A stretch of DNA of 64,000 nucleotides, from positions 62,001-126,000 of the forward strand of contig CBFIAR010000006.1 of assembly GCA_965660625.1 (NCBI GenBank). The letters are read 5' to 3'. This document shows, one piece after another, positions 18,437-26,660 of this stretch. Within the stretch, counting starts at the first letter, position 1, and each line of letters starts with the position of its first letter. Both the position numbers and the translations under genes were made by a program. The notes under the pieces are model-generated. The model worked only from the letters and a program-made list of their open reading frames with translations, was not told the origin of the DNA and made no database searches. The stretch comes from Glaciecola sp965660625. Its GTDB lineage: Bacteria; Pseudomonadota; Gammaproteobacteria; Enterobacterales; Alteromonadaceae.

Positions 18437-19207
18437 ATGAAAAAATATGACGGCGTAAACCAAGCCATGCTCGACCGCTTTGCAACTCGCCCGGGACGCA
18501 AAGCCTTGCTGCCAGAGCTCAGTGATAAAGCACAAGTTGCCCTTATGTGTCGCATGCTCATTCGTGAAGGGTGGGATGAACACATCGCTGGGCATATTAC
18601 TTATCGTCTGCCAAATGGCAACATTCTAACGAACCCATGGGAGTTAGCGTGGGGAGAGTTAACCGCCAGTGATATTGTCACCCTAGACCCAAAAGGTAAT
18701 GTCATCGATGGTGAATGGAACGTGACCCCGGCCATTGGACTGCATTTGCAACTGCATGCCAAGCGGCCTGATGCTCATGTCGTCATTCATAACCATCCGC
18801 ACTACAGCGGAATATGGGCCTGCATGCAGCGAATACCGCCAGTTTATGATCAGGCAAGTGCTTATTGTGGTGTGGAACTCCCTTTATACAACGAATATGA
18901 GGGTACTTTTGAAAATGAGGCCACAAGTTTATCTGCGGTTGAAGCTTTAGGTGATGCTAAATGGGCGCTGCTCGCTAATCATGGCTCACTGGTAGTTGGC
19001 AAAGACCTGCGTCAAGCGCACCTGCGTGCTATCACGTTAGAGTGGCGCAGCAAGCGAGCCTATCAAGTAGAATTAGGCGGGGGTGGCACACCGTTAAGTG
19101 ATGAAGAAGTCAAAAAGGTATCTATTGCTGACGAAAACGGATTTCCGTTTATCTGGGAGGCAATGGCGCGCAAAGAGCTGCGTCTCGACCCCAATTTAGT
19201 CGACTAA
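18437..19207 (+). CDS. Class II aldolase/adducin family protein
   Basis: Class II aldolase/adducin-fold protein of 256 residues from the ATG at 18437; an upstream reading from 18335 lacks conservation. The zinc-binding cluster HNHPHYS and the late motif LLANHGSLVVG are typical. Family members are fuculose-phosphate-type aldolases, epimerases and decarboxylases; the substrate cannot be told. It is followed 38 bp later by a TauD-family gene, and the two likely form a small unit on the far side of the AraC gene. The 250-bp leader contains ACAAGCTTGT (18258-18267), a short palindrome. Confidence 0.8.
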   Translation: MKKYDGVNQAMLDRFATRPGRKALLPELSDKAQVALMCRMLIREGWDEHIAGHITYRLPNGNILTNPWELAWGELTASDIVTLDPKGNVIDGEWNVTPAIGLHLQLHAKRPDAHVVIHNHPHYSGIWACMQRIPPVYDQASAYCGVELPLYNEYEGTFENEATSLSAVEALGDAKWALLANHGSLVVGKDLRQAHLRAITLEWRSKRAYQVELGGGGTPLSDEEVKKVSIADENGFPFIWEAMARKELRLDPNLVD

Positions 19208-19245
19208 ATACTTTACATGATTGAGTTAAGAATAAGGAATCAGTG

Positions 19246-20172
19246 ATGAAGCTTACCGTTACCCCACTTAATAATGTTGGCGTTGAAGTATCAGGTTTTG
19301 ACATCAACGCCGCGTTAACTGAAGACATAAAAGCAGAACTAAAAGCGCTTTGGTATGAGCATGCGATATTAGTTTTTCGTGATCAAGATGTTGAACCTGA
19401 AAAACAAATCGAATTCAGCCGTATCTTTGGACCCCTAGAGCTGCATCCTCTTAAGGTGACACAAAGCGAAAAATACCCTGAATTATTTGAGTTAAAAAAC
19501 GGCGGTCCAATGGATAAATTTCAAACCGCTTTTTATAAAGGACAAGAAATAGTGGGGCGGTTAGATTGGCATATGGATTTGCATTATACTGCTCGTCCCA
19601 ACCATGGTGCACTTTTGCGTGCTGTTGTTGTAGCTGAGGAAGATGGCCTAACAGGTTTTGGTGACTTAGCAAAAGCGTACGATGCACTTGATGACGAAAC
19701 GAAAGCGATACTAGAGAAACTAGAAGTTGTATACAGTTTTAGCATGCAGCGTCGACACATGCGCTATGTCAATTTAGAGGGTTATGAACCTGGTCCCGAT
19801 AGCCCTAAAAAGCCAACAGATATAGGCTTTCCAGATTTCCCTGATGCAGCTTATCCAGCGGTGGTTACACATCCTATAAGCGGTCGTAAAGTGCTTGAAG
19901 TGGTCGAACAATTTTTAGATAGAGTTGTCACGCCTCAGCAGTTTGGCTTATCGAATGACGAATCAATTGAGTTGTTAGAACGCCTAATTAAGCATTCTAC
20001 TCAGCCAGAATTCACCTATTTTCATCAGTGGCGCAAAGGTGATATGGTCCTTTGGGATAACTGGCGTGCAATGCATTGCACAACGGGCACTAAAGTAGGT
20101 GTAAATCGGGTCATCAATCGCACGACGATTAAGGGTGATGTGACACTGGGTAGAGCGATAACGAATGAATAA
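19246..20172 (+). CDS. TauD/TfdA-family 2-oxoglutarate-dependent dioxygenase
   Basis: Fe(II)/2-oxoglutarate dioxygenase of about 308 residues. The iron motif HMD (DWHMDLHY) and the distal histidine in VLWDNWRAMHCTTG are seen, with the arginine-containing end GVNRVINRTT for co-substrate binding. The start is either GTG 19243 or ATG 19246, both after AAGGA. The family hydroxylates taurine, sulfonates, phenoxyacids and others. Its place near a putative bile-salt amidase makes taurine thinkable, but the substrate loop does not obviously match Escherichia coli TauD, so the substrate stays open. Confidence 0.82.
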   Translation: MKLTVTPLNNVGVEVSGFDINAALTEDIKAELKALWYEHAILVFRDQDVEPEKQIEFSRIFGPLELHPLKVTQSEKYPELFELKNGGPMDKFQTAFYKGQEIVGRLDWHMDLHYTARPNHGALLRAVVVAEEDGLTGFGDLAKAYDALDDETKAILEKLEVVYSFSMQRRHMRYVNLEGYEPGPDSPKKPTDIGFPDFPDAAYPAVVTHPISGRKVLEVVEQFLDRVVTPQQFGLSNDESIELLERLIKHSTQPEFTYFHQWRKGDMVLWDNWRAMHCTTGTKVGVNRVINRTTIKGDVTLGRAITNE

Positions 20173-20191
20173 GTGAGCATTAGCATCTTCA

Positions 20192-20271
20192 ATAAAGGCG
20201 TTAATAGTTGCCGATACACAGGCAACCTTGCCAGATATCCCAATCGTAAACTCAAGCATTAACGCCTTTAT
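20192..20271. repeat. Nested inverted repeat
   Basis: Outer arms ATAAAGGCGTTAAT (20192-20205) and ATTAACGCCTTTAT (20258-20271) are perfectly complementary over 14 bp. An inner hairpin GTTGCC (20207-20212) / GGCAAC (20221-20226) lies directly inside the left arm. It could act as an RNA structure ending transcription of the TauD gene or as a mobile-element footprint; a T run is missing. Confidence 0.75.
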
Positions 20272-20363
20272 CTTACTGGTACTAACAACATTAGGATTGG
20301 ACTAGTCGCTCTATGTGCATAAGTGTGATGAACTTTTGGTGCCTTGCCTGCCCGTTAAACACC

Positions 20364-20375
20364 ATCTGGCCAGAT
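20364..20375. repeat. Perfect 12-bp palindrome
   Basis: ATCTGGCCAGAT is its own reverse complement and is followed 3 bp later by the related TCTGGCAGA. It lies between convergent gene ends, so a promoter operator role is not obvious. Confidence 0.6.
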
Positions 20376-20510
20376 TTCTCTGGCAGATATGTTTTACTGG
20401 ACGGACACAGAATGAAAGTAATAGAAACAAAGCAATGGTGAGGGTGAGTTGTTTCTGTACTTTTGCAAACATGGATGTCGTAGTTGTCGACATCATCAAC
20501 CTAAACGCTC

Positions 20511-21278
20511 CTAGAGTTTACCATTGCGTATCATCGCGTCCATTCCGCCATCTACATAAAGAATGCTGCCATGAATGAAGGATGCTTTTGGCGATTGCAA
20601 GAAGCTAACAGCATCTGCAATCTCGCTTGGCTGACCGTTGCGTCCAATGGGCGCAATAAAGTTTCGAACTGCTTCACCAAAACGCGGATCATTTTTGGAC
20701 GCTTCATGCAATGGGGTTTCAATAGCGCCTGGTGCAACAATGTTGAGACGTACGCCTGTATTCCCATTTTTGACTGCTAGCTGACGGCAATGCAAGGTTA
20801 ATGCATATTTTGATGCGGCATAGGCAATATGGGGCTGTCCAAGTTCATCCGCTGCTGCGCGAGCGCCTGCTTCATCGTTGTTAAGCATAAGTTGTGTAAT
20901 AGCATGAGGTTGGGCTGCTTGTTGGCTGGCTGCTACCGACCCAATAATGGTAATAGCTGACTTGTCTCCTTTAAGCAGAGCTGGTTGCAGTAATTCAATG
21001 AGCTGGGTTGAGCCAAAGTAATTAACTGAGACCACGAGGCTGCTACTTGGCGCTGTTACCCCCAACCCTGCGCAACAAACAAGACCATCTAGTTTGCCAT
21101 GTGAGATTGCCATGACTTGTTCTGCAGCCTCTTTGCGACCTTCTTCATTTGATAAATCGGCAACGACCTCGGCTTGTTGACGGTCGATACCAATCACTGT
21201 GTGGCCAGCATCGCGCAATTGTTGGCATACGGCGGCGCCAATACCTGAAGCTGAACCCGTGACGGCTGTTACTGACAT
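20511..21278 (-). CDS. hsdA: 3-alpha-hydroxysteroid dehydrogenase/carbonyl reductase
   Basis: Short-chain dehydrogenase of 255 residues that matches the Comamonas testosteroni 3-alpha-HSD/carbonyl reductase type: GSASGIGAAV, then GIDRQQAEVVADLS, the CAGLGV segment replacing the usual NNAG, VSVNYFGSTQL, the catalytic YAASK and a late VDGGMDA. Such enzymes oxidise 3-alpha-hydroxysteroids and bile acids to 3-ketosteroids, the entry step to ring degradation. A strong AAGGAG lies upstream of the ATG. It is the last gene of the minus-strand hsaB-hsdA run, 20 bp after the MFS gene. Confidence 0.88.
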   Translation of the reverse strand: MSVTAVTGSASGIGAAVCQQLRDAGHTVIGIDRQQAEVVADLSNEEGRKEAAEQVMAISHGKLDGLVCCAGLGVTAPSSSLVVSVNYFGSTQLIELLQPALLKGDKSAITIIGSVAASQQAAQPHAITQLMLNNDEAGARAAADELGQPHIAYAASKYALTLHCRQLAVKNGNTGVRLNIVAPGAIETPLHEASKNDPRFGEAVRNFIAPIGRNGQPSEIADAVSFLQSPKASFIHGSILYVDGGMDAMIRNGKL

Positions 21279-21298
21279 AAAAATCTCCTTGCTGCTAT

Positions 21299-22624
21299 TT
21301 AAATTTTGAGAGGATGTTGGGTGTCTAAAGCTTGTTTTGCTTGGAAATGCTTTAGCCTAAATAAAATAAGTACCGCAATCAGCGTTGAACTGCTCGTGAC
21401 TATTAAGGCATAACGCAATGACTCAGTGCCTGCAATATCAGAGAAGAGGTCGCTTAAAAAGCCGACTAACATAGGGCCTAAACCGACACCTAATAATGTA
21501 ATAGACACAGTTTGCATAGAAATAGCCAATGCCCTTTGGTTAGCTGGGACGATTGTCGTCAGCAAGGTGATACTGGGGCTAAACCACCATACTGAAAAGA
21601 AACTTGCTGAGGCACAAAATATCATGGCAAAAGGAATGCCAGCAAACAACAATTCATCGCCTAAACCTATTGGCCATAACAAATATGCAACAATAGACAA
21701 CCAGCCCATTATGTGACCCACCAAAGGTAGCCATAAAATACCTTTGCGTTTGGCGATTCTATCAGCCAAGTAGCCACTTAAGAGAATGCCAAGCGCAGCT
21801 GAACCACCACCAAAAATACCTGCCATCATGCCAGCATGAGTCAAGCTTAAGTCGTGGCTACGCACTAAAAATGTGGCGTTCCACATACCAAAGGAGTTCG
21901 CGCCGATAGTAGCAATGGAACTTGCGTAAACCAACATTCGATAGTCTTTGAGTTTGAGCAAGGATTTGGTTGATGCCCTAAAACCAGCAATGGCATGGGT
22001 TTTCAATTGTTCAGCTGCATCAAGATTCGCTTGACTGCCGGCATCTTTGCGAGGATCTCTTAGAACGAAAAAGAACAAAATTGACATAAGCAATGCGGGC
22101 AGTGATACGATAAATAGAGTGTGACGCCAGCCATATTGCTCAACCCAATGCGAACCTATGGTAAGTGCAATAATAGCTGAAAATGTCGCACCTGACGTAA
22201 AGCAACTAATGGCAAAGGAACGTTGTTCAAGGGGATAGGTGTCAGCTAGCAGTGACAAAGAGGCCGAGGTCACAGGCGACTCTGACACTGCAATTAACAT
22301 CCGCATAACCAGTAGCATAAAAAAACCCGTCGCCATACCACTAATAGCAGTAAATATACACCAACATAGCGCACTGGCAGCAAGTAATTTCATACGATTG
22401 ACTCTATCTGCAAGACGTCCTGCAGACAAACCGGTTAAAGCAAATACAATGGCAAAGGCAAGCCCAGTTAACAAGCCCATTTGTGCATCGCTGGCGCCAA
22501 ATTCCGCCTTAATTGGTTCGATCATAACCGCCATTATCTGACGACCAACGAAGGTTTCAATATAGAATAGAGTTAACACCAACAGCAATATGTGCCGATG
22601 GCCATTCGACAGCGTTACGCTCAA
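21299..22624 (-). CDS. MFS transporter, spinster-like
   Basis: Major facilitator protein of 441 residues with about 12 hydrophobic segments, the first loop motif GRLADRVNR, and motif RMLIAVSESPVTSAS in helix 4. The start is a TTG that overlaps the hsaF stop (TTGA), so it is translationally coupled. Lying inside the hsaBEGF-hsdA run, it probably imports a steroid or bile acid or exports an intermediate. The second MFS gene at 29314 is of the same general type. Confidence 0.85.
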   Translation of the reverse strand: MSVTLSNGHRHILLLVLTLFYIETFVGRQIMAVMIEPIKAEFGASDAQMGLLTGLAFAIVFALTGLSAGRLADRVNRMKLLAASALCWCIFTAISGMATGFFMLLVMRMLIAVSESPVTSASLSLLADTYPLEQRSFAISCFTSGATFSAIIALTIGSHWVEQYGWRHTLFIVSLPALLMSILFFFVLRDPRKDAGSQANLDAAEQLKTHAIAGFRASTKSLLKLKDYRMLVYASSIATIGANSFGMWNATFLVRSHDLSLTHAGMMAGIFGGGSAALGILLSGYLADRIAKRKGILWLPLVGHIMGWLSIVAYLLWPIGLGDELLFAGIPFAMIFCASASFFSVWWFSPSITLLTTIVPANQRALAISMQTVSITLLGVGLGPMLVGFLSDLFSDIAGTESLRYALIVTSSSTLIAVLILFRLKHFQAKQALDTQHPLKI

Positions 22625-23655
22625 GCTTTTGCTGCCCCACGTGCTTTTGCCATGGTCATGGCGGTATCATCAATCATGTCTTCTTGTCCGCCAACGGTTT
22701 TCATGCGGCCGAGTTCCAACAAGATATCACGCGCTGGCACCCCATATTTCTTTTCCGCGCGTTCCGCAAAGAGCAAAAATGATGAATAAACACCCGCATA
22801 GCCAAGGGTTAATGAATTTCGGTCAACCCGAATAGGCTGATCCATCATTGGGACAACCAAATCTTCAGCAACGTCCATTATTTTGTATAAATCAATGCCG
22901 TGGTCTGCACCCATCCGATCAAGCACTGCGGTAAATACCTCAAGCGGGGTATTGCCTGCACCTGCGCCCAAGCCTGCTACTGAGCCATCAATACGTGTTG
23001 CACCTGCTTCGAGTGCTGCCAATGAGTTTGGTATACTCATGGCTAAATTATGGTGGCCGTGAAAGCCTATTTCAGTGTCGTTATTTAGCTCACTGCGTAA
23101 TAATCCGATTCTATTGCTGACATCATCCGGTAGCATATACCCTGCAGAATCTGTGCAGTAAATACAATTAGCGCCGTAAGATTCCATTAGCTTAGCTTGA
23201 ACCGCAAGCTCTTCAGCACTAATCATGTGTCCCATCATCAGAAAACCAACGGTATCTAGGCCCATCTTTCTCGCGGCCTTAATATGTTGTTCAGAAACAT
23301 CAGCCTCAGTACAGTGAGTCGCTACTCGTATTGTGCTGACACCATGATCGTAAGCCATCTTCAAGTGGTCAACTGTGCCAATTCCAGGTATCAGCAAAGC
23401 AGATATTTTAGCGTTAGTCATTTTCGGTACGACTGCGCTCAAATATTCTTCATCGGTGTGTGCTGGAAAACCATAGTTTAAAGATGTGCCGCCAAGGCCA
23501 TCACCATGAGTAACCTCGATCAAGGGAATACCGGCTTGATCAAGACCAGTTGCAATCAAAACCATTTGATCTAAGCTGATTTGATGCTGTTTTGCATGCA
23601 TACCGTCACGTAATGACATGTCGTGAAGGGTAACTTTTTTACCATGTAAATTCAC
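22621..23655 (-). CDS. hsaF: 4-hydroxy-2-oxovalerate (4-hydroxy-2-oxohexanoate) aldolase
   Basis: Class II pyruvate aldolase of the DmpG/BphI/HsaF family, 344 residues. The HMGL-like motif LRDGMHAKQHQ near the N-terminus, the metal-binding GFHGHHNLAMS, and the C-terminal DmpG communication domain after about residue 275 are visible. The start is set to GTG at 23655, which has AAGGAG 8 nt upstream; an ATG at 23682 would overlap hsaG. It forms a channelling complex with HsaG and splits 4-hydroxy-2-oxohexanoate to pyruvate and propanal. Confidence 0.92.
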   Translation of the reverse strand: MNLHGKKVTLHDMSLRDGMHAKQHQISLDQMVLIATGLDQAGIPLIEVTHGDGLGGTSLNYGFPAHTDEEYLSAVVPKMTNAKISALLIPGIGTVDHLKMAYDHGVSTIRVATHCTEADVSEQHIKAARKMGLDTVGFLMMGHMISAEELAVQAKLMESYGANCIYCTDSAGYMLPDDVSNRIGLLRSELNNDTEIGFHGHHNLAMSIPNSLAALEAGATRIDGSVAGLGAGAGNTPLEVFTAVLDRMGADHGIDLYKIMDVAEDLVVPMMDQPIRVDRNSLTLGYAGVYSSFLLFAERAEKKYGVPARDILLELGRMKTVGGQEDMIDDTAMTMAKARGAAKA

Positions 23656-23668
23656 AAGTGCGCTCCTT

Positions 23669-24568
23669 TTATTTACTGTCAAATGAGATAGTAGCGAGCA
23701 TCTGTTGCGCGTACATTTCTGCAGTGCGTGCGGCTGATGCGGTCATGATATCGAGGTTGCCGGCGTATTTAGGTAGATAGTCTCCTAGGCCTTCAACTTC
23801 TAAAAATATAGAGACTTTTCGACCATCAAACACCGGACCATTTTTGAGTTTGTAGCCAGGCACGTACTTTTGCACTTCACTGATCATCTGAAGCACAGAT
23901 TCGGTGATTGCGGCCTGATCAGGTTGCGTTTCAGTTAAGCAGTGAATCGTGTCGCGCATTAATAATGGGGGCTCTGCTGGATTGATGATGATAATCGCTT
24001 TACCTTTCTTTGCACCACCGACTTGCTCAACAGCCCCTGCCGTGGTGCGCGTAAATTCATCGATATTCTGGCGTGTGCCCGGTCCAACAGATTTAGATGA
24101 TACCGTAGCGACAATTTCACCATATTCTACTGCCTGCACACGAGATACTGCAGCTACCATTGGGATAGTGGCCTGACCGCCACATGTCACCATGTTGACG
24201 TTTTGGATGTTGTTGTCCAGTTTAGTCAGGTTAACTGGCGGTACACAAAATGGTCCAATGGCGGCCGGCGTTAGATCAATCATCAACACGCCTTTCGCAT
24301 TTACTTTTGCAGAATTATCAGCATGCACGTAAGCTGAGGTGGCATCAAAAGCGATTTTGATTTCATCTGCTTCTATGTGCGGGATTAGACCATCGATACC
24401 ATCGGCAGTCGTCTTTAGTCCGAGTTCTTTGGCACGCGCCAAACCTTCAGAATTGGCATCAATACCGACCATCCATACTGGGTCCAAAACCTCACTTCGC
24501 TTTAGTTTATACAGTAAATCGGTGCCAATATTCCCTGAACCAATCAAGGCACATTTGATCTTCTTCAT
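23669..24568 (-). CDS. hsaG: Acylating acetaldehyde/propanal dehydrogenase
   Basis: CoA-acylating aldehyde dehydrogenase of the DmpF/BphJ/HsaG family, 299 residues. The NAD-binding GSGNIGTDLLYKL and the catalytic cysteine in VTCGGQATIPM are present. The start is placed at ATG 24568, which begins the conserved KKIKCALIG; a reading from 24634 adds 22 unconserved residues. Partner of HsaF, converting propanal to propionyl-CoA. The gap to hsaE is 25 bp and to hsaF 13 bp. Confidence 0.92.
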   Translation of the reverse strand: MKKIKCALIGSGNIGTDLLYKLKRSEVLDPVWMVGIDANSEGLARAKELGLKTTADGIDGLIPHIEADEIKIAFDATSAYVHADNSAKVNAKGVLMIDLTPAAIGPFCVPPVNLTKLDNNIQNVNMVTCGGQATIPMVAAVSRVQAVEYGEIVATVSSKSVGPGTRQNIDEFTRTTAGAVEQVGGAKKGKAIIIINPAEPPLLMRDTIHCLTETQPDQAAITESVLQMISEVQKYVPGYKLKNGPVFDGRKVSIFLEVEGLGDYLPKYAGNLDIMTASAARTAEMYAQQMLATISFDSK

Positions 24569-24593
24569 TGTCTTTTCTCTTGTGGGTTGAGTG

Positions 24594-25382
24594 TTAGTCA
24601 CAAAAACTGACTGAGCAGGTACCAAGACCTTCAATGACCATCACGAATTCATCGCCGGCCTTAGTATCGATAAGTGGAGCTAGGGCTCCGGATAAGATGA
24701 TCTCGCCTTTTTTAAATTCAATTCCATATTCTCCCAAGGTGTTGGCTAACCAAGCAACCGCCTGAGCAGGGTGCCCTTGGACTGCTGAACCGGTGCCGCT
24801 TACCGCATGCTGGCCATTATGCTGCACGCTCATTTTGACACTTGCTAAGTCGAGTGTTTTAGGATCAATGCGTTGTTTGCCGATGACAAATACACCACAT
24901 GATGCGTTGTCGGCAACGGTATCAACGATGCTGATATTCCAATTTTCTATGCGCGAATCAACAATTTCGAAACACGGCGCGACCCATTCGGTGGCGTCTA
25001 GCACTTGCTCAGCAGTTACCCCTGGACCTTTAATGTCATTTTTCAAACAAAAAGCAATTTCACCTTCAGCTCGAGGTTGAATTAACGACGATTGTTTGAG
25101 GCTGATAGTGCTGCCATCGGGGTAAGACATCTTGCTGGTTAAGAATCCAAAATCTGGTTGGTGGACATTCAACATCTTTTGCACAGCTTCGCTGGTGACA
25201 CCAATCTTTTTGCCGATCACAGTTTCACCGGCATCTATGCGCAGGCTTAAGGTTTCTAATGAAACTTTGTAAGCATCATCGATAGTCAATTGTGGATAAC
25301 TTGAGATTAATGGGGCTACCGTCGTTCTTTGCCTTTGCGCATCAAACAGTTCAGCTGCTAATTGCTTGTGTAAGTTAGTCAT
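24594..25382 (-). CDS. hsaE: 2-hydroxypenta/hexa-2,4-dienoate hydratase
   Basis: Fumarylacetoacetate-hydrolase-like hydratase of the MhpD/BphH/HsaE family, 262 residues. Segments KKIGVTSEAVQ, QPRAEGEIAFCL, SRIENWN and the late LSGALAPLIDTKAGD mark the family. It hydrates the dienoate released from ring A to a 4-hydroxy-2-oxoacid for HsaF. The start at ATG 25382 has AGGAG 9 nt upstream and overlaps the hsaB stop (TAATG); a longer start at 25406 lacks such a site. Confidence 0.9.
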   Translation of the reverse strand: MTNLHKQLAAELFDAQRQRTTVAPLISSYPQLTIDDAYKVSLETLSLRIDAGETVIGKKIGVTSEAVQKMLNVHQPDFGFLTSKMSYPDGSTISLKQSSLIQPRAEGEIAFCLKNDIKGPGVTAEQVLDATEWVAPCFEIVDSRIENWNISIVDTVADNASCGVFVIGKQRIDPKTLDLASVKMSVQHNGQHAVSGTGSAVQGHPAQAVAWLANTLGEYGIEFKKGEIILSGALAPLIDTKAGDEFVMVIEGLGTCSVSFCD

Positions 25383-26359
25383 TATGTTGGCTCCTGAGCT
25401 TGCCAAAGATCTGGCAGGCCAGGATCGGTTTTAGTGATTAATCGCTTCAGTAGTAATTTTAGTGCCATTACATCGCCTACGCCTAGCTCAGCAATCAGTT
25501 CTTCTTCAATGGCTTTTGCCTGCGCAATATGCAGCAACGATGTTTCGCGACCGCAACTAGTCAGTTGATAACTTTCGTCATCTAGTTTTCGGATCAGCTT
25601 TTGACTGAGCAGAAATTCAATATCTGTGTCATTTAAGCTATGCCCAGTGTACTCGATGTAGTCATTTATTTGATCAAGCGTTAAGTGCTCTTGGATATTG
25701 AGCACAGACAGTGCAAAGAAATGAGAATCTTCATGGGCTTGTTCGTCAAATACTTTACGCATTCGAAACAGCATCTGAAAATGAGAGCGGCCCAACAAGT
25801 AACCTAATAAATCTTCATTGTAACTGCATTGCGGTGAGCTTGGTGCTGAGGATAGTTTTACTTCTTCCCATGGCTTGCGCGCCGTCATTGCATACTGGCC
25901 TTGTTGAAACACCAGTGGAGGCAAGCTTTGTTGATCAAAACTGAGTACTTCGCCAATATAAATAAGATGATCACCGCCATCGTGAGTAACCATGTTACGA
26001 CATTGGAAACGAGCACTGCAATCGGGTATCAAAGGCGCGTCACTGATGCCTGCATCGAGAATTATATGTTCAAATTTCTTTTCACCACGCGACGCAAATG
26101 TATTTGACAAGTCTTGTTGGTCTTGAGACAAAACATGCACGTTCCAATGCTTGGCTTGATTGAACGCGTCTACGCTGAGTGATGTTTTAGCAAGGCTCCA
26201 CAGAACCATTGGTGGGTCGAGTGAAACTGAGTTAAAGCTGTTAGCAGTGAGGCCGACGGGAGTGCCATCTGGCGCGGTTGCTGTGATGATGGTCACACCG
26301 GTTGTGAAACTGCCAAGCGCATTTCTAAATGCTATAGTGTCAAACTCTTTTTGTGCCAT
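25382..26359 (-). CDS. hsaB: Flavin reductase HsaB with C-terminal MarR-like domain
   Basis: NAD(P)H:flavin reductase component that supplies reduced FMN/FAD to HsaA. Residues about 8-165 are the flavin-reductase domain (FTTGVTIITATAPDG, LTANSFNSVSLDPPMV). Residues about 175-325 are an added helical winged-helix-like region (from SYNEDLLGYLLGR to DVMALKLLLKRL). Plain HsaB proteins are near 190 residues. The long form resembles the reductase of p-hydroxyphenylacetate 3-hydroxylase, whose MarR-like tail lets the substrate switch on flavin reduction. It is first in its operon, with a candidate operator 58 bp upstream. Confidence 0.87.
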   Translation of the reverse strand: MAQKEFDTIAFRNALGSFTTGVTIITATAPDGTPVGLTANSFNSVSLDPPMVLWSLAKTSLSVDAFNQAKHWNVHVLSQDQQDLSNTFASRGEKKFEHIILDAGISDAPLIPDCSARFQCRNMVTHDGGDHLIYIGEVLSFDQQSLPPLVFQQGQYAMTARKPWEEVKLSSAPSSPQCSYNEDLLGYLLGRSHFQMLFRMRKVFDEQAHEDSHFFALSVLNIQEHLTLDQINDYIEYTGHSLNDTDIEFLLSQKLIRKLDDESYQLTSCGRETSLLHIAQAKAIEEELIAELGVGDVMALKLLLKRLITKTDPGLPDLWQAQEPT

Positions 26360-26416
26360 GATAACTTGCCTTTTGACTTATATTTCATATCAGTATCCTG
26401 ATACACTGCTTTTTCA

Positions 26417-26436
26417 TCATCGTCTCAATGGACTAA
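26417..26436 (-). promoter_or_regulatory. Candidate steroid-regulon operator, site 2 (hsaB operon)
   Basis: On the minus strand this reads TTAGTCCATTGAGACGATGA and lies 58 bp before the hsaB start. It fits the five-site consensus TTAGTCYNNNTGGACGATGA with a few mismatches in the right half. Confidence 0.62.
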
Positions 26437-26529
26437 ACTGGTAATCGACTCATTTTATGTGCCATCTATTTTAATTATTGCATCTCAAATTTTCATTGTA
26501 ATAGCGTGAATGAAGAGTATCTGTATTTG

Positions 26530-26549
26530 CTCGTCTAAGTGGACGAGGA
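26530..26549 (+). promoter_or_regulatory. Candidate steroid-regulon operator, site 3 (aldehyde dehydrogenase)
   Basis: CTCGTCTAAGTGGACGAGGA contains the perfect arms CTCGTC / GACGAG with a 6-bp centre, the most symmetric member of the set. It lies 111 bp before the aldehyde dehydrogenase start. Confidence 0.6.
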
Positions 26550-26660
26550 AAATTAAATTTTTATTAAGTAGCGTAGTCGCTTAACGTCGGCACAAATGTA
26601 AGCGCGAATCATGAATATTCACCCCGCGCTTGCCTTATCAAATTACTAAGGATATAGCCC

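Larger units (their letters stand above)
20173..20510. other. Intergenic region between convergent genes, rich in inverted repeats
   Basis: 338 bp with no convincing gene. It holds a nested inverted repeat (20192-20271), the perfect palindrome ATCTGGCCAGAT (20364-20375) and the hairpin GATGTCG (20474-20480) / CGACATC (20488-20494). None has a classical T tract. Confidence 0.7.
26360..26660. promoter_or_regulatory. Divergent promoter region between hsaB and aldehyde dehydrogenase
   Basis: 301 bp between divergent starts with no gene. It contains an inverted repeat TATCAG-TATC-CTGATA (26388-26403) and two copies of the shared operator-like palindrome, one close to each gene. Confidence 0.7.

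Noticed and set aside
19246..20172. Naming the TauD-family gene tauD (taurine dioxygenase)
   Set aside because: Only the general iron and 2-oxoglutarate motifs can be supported; the substrate region does not obviously match.
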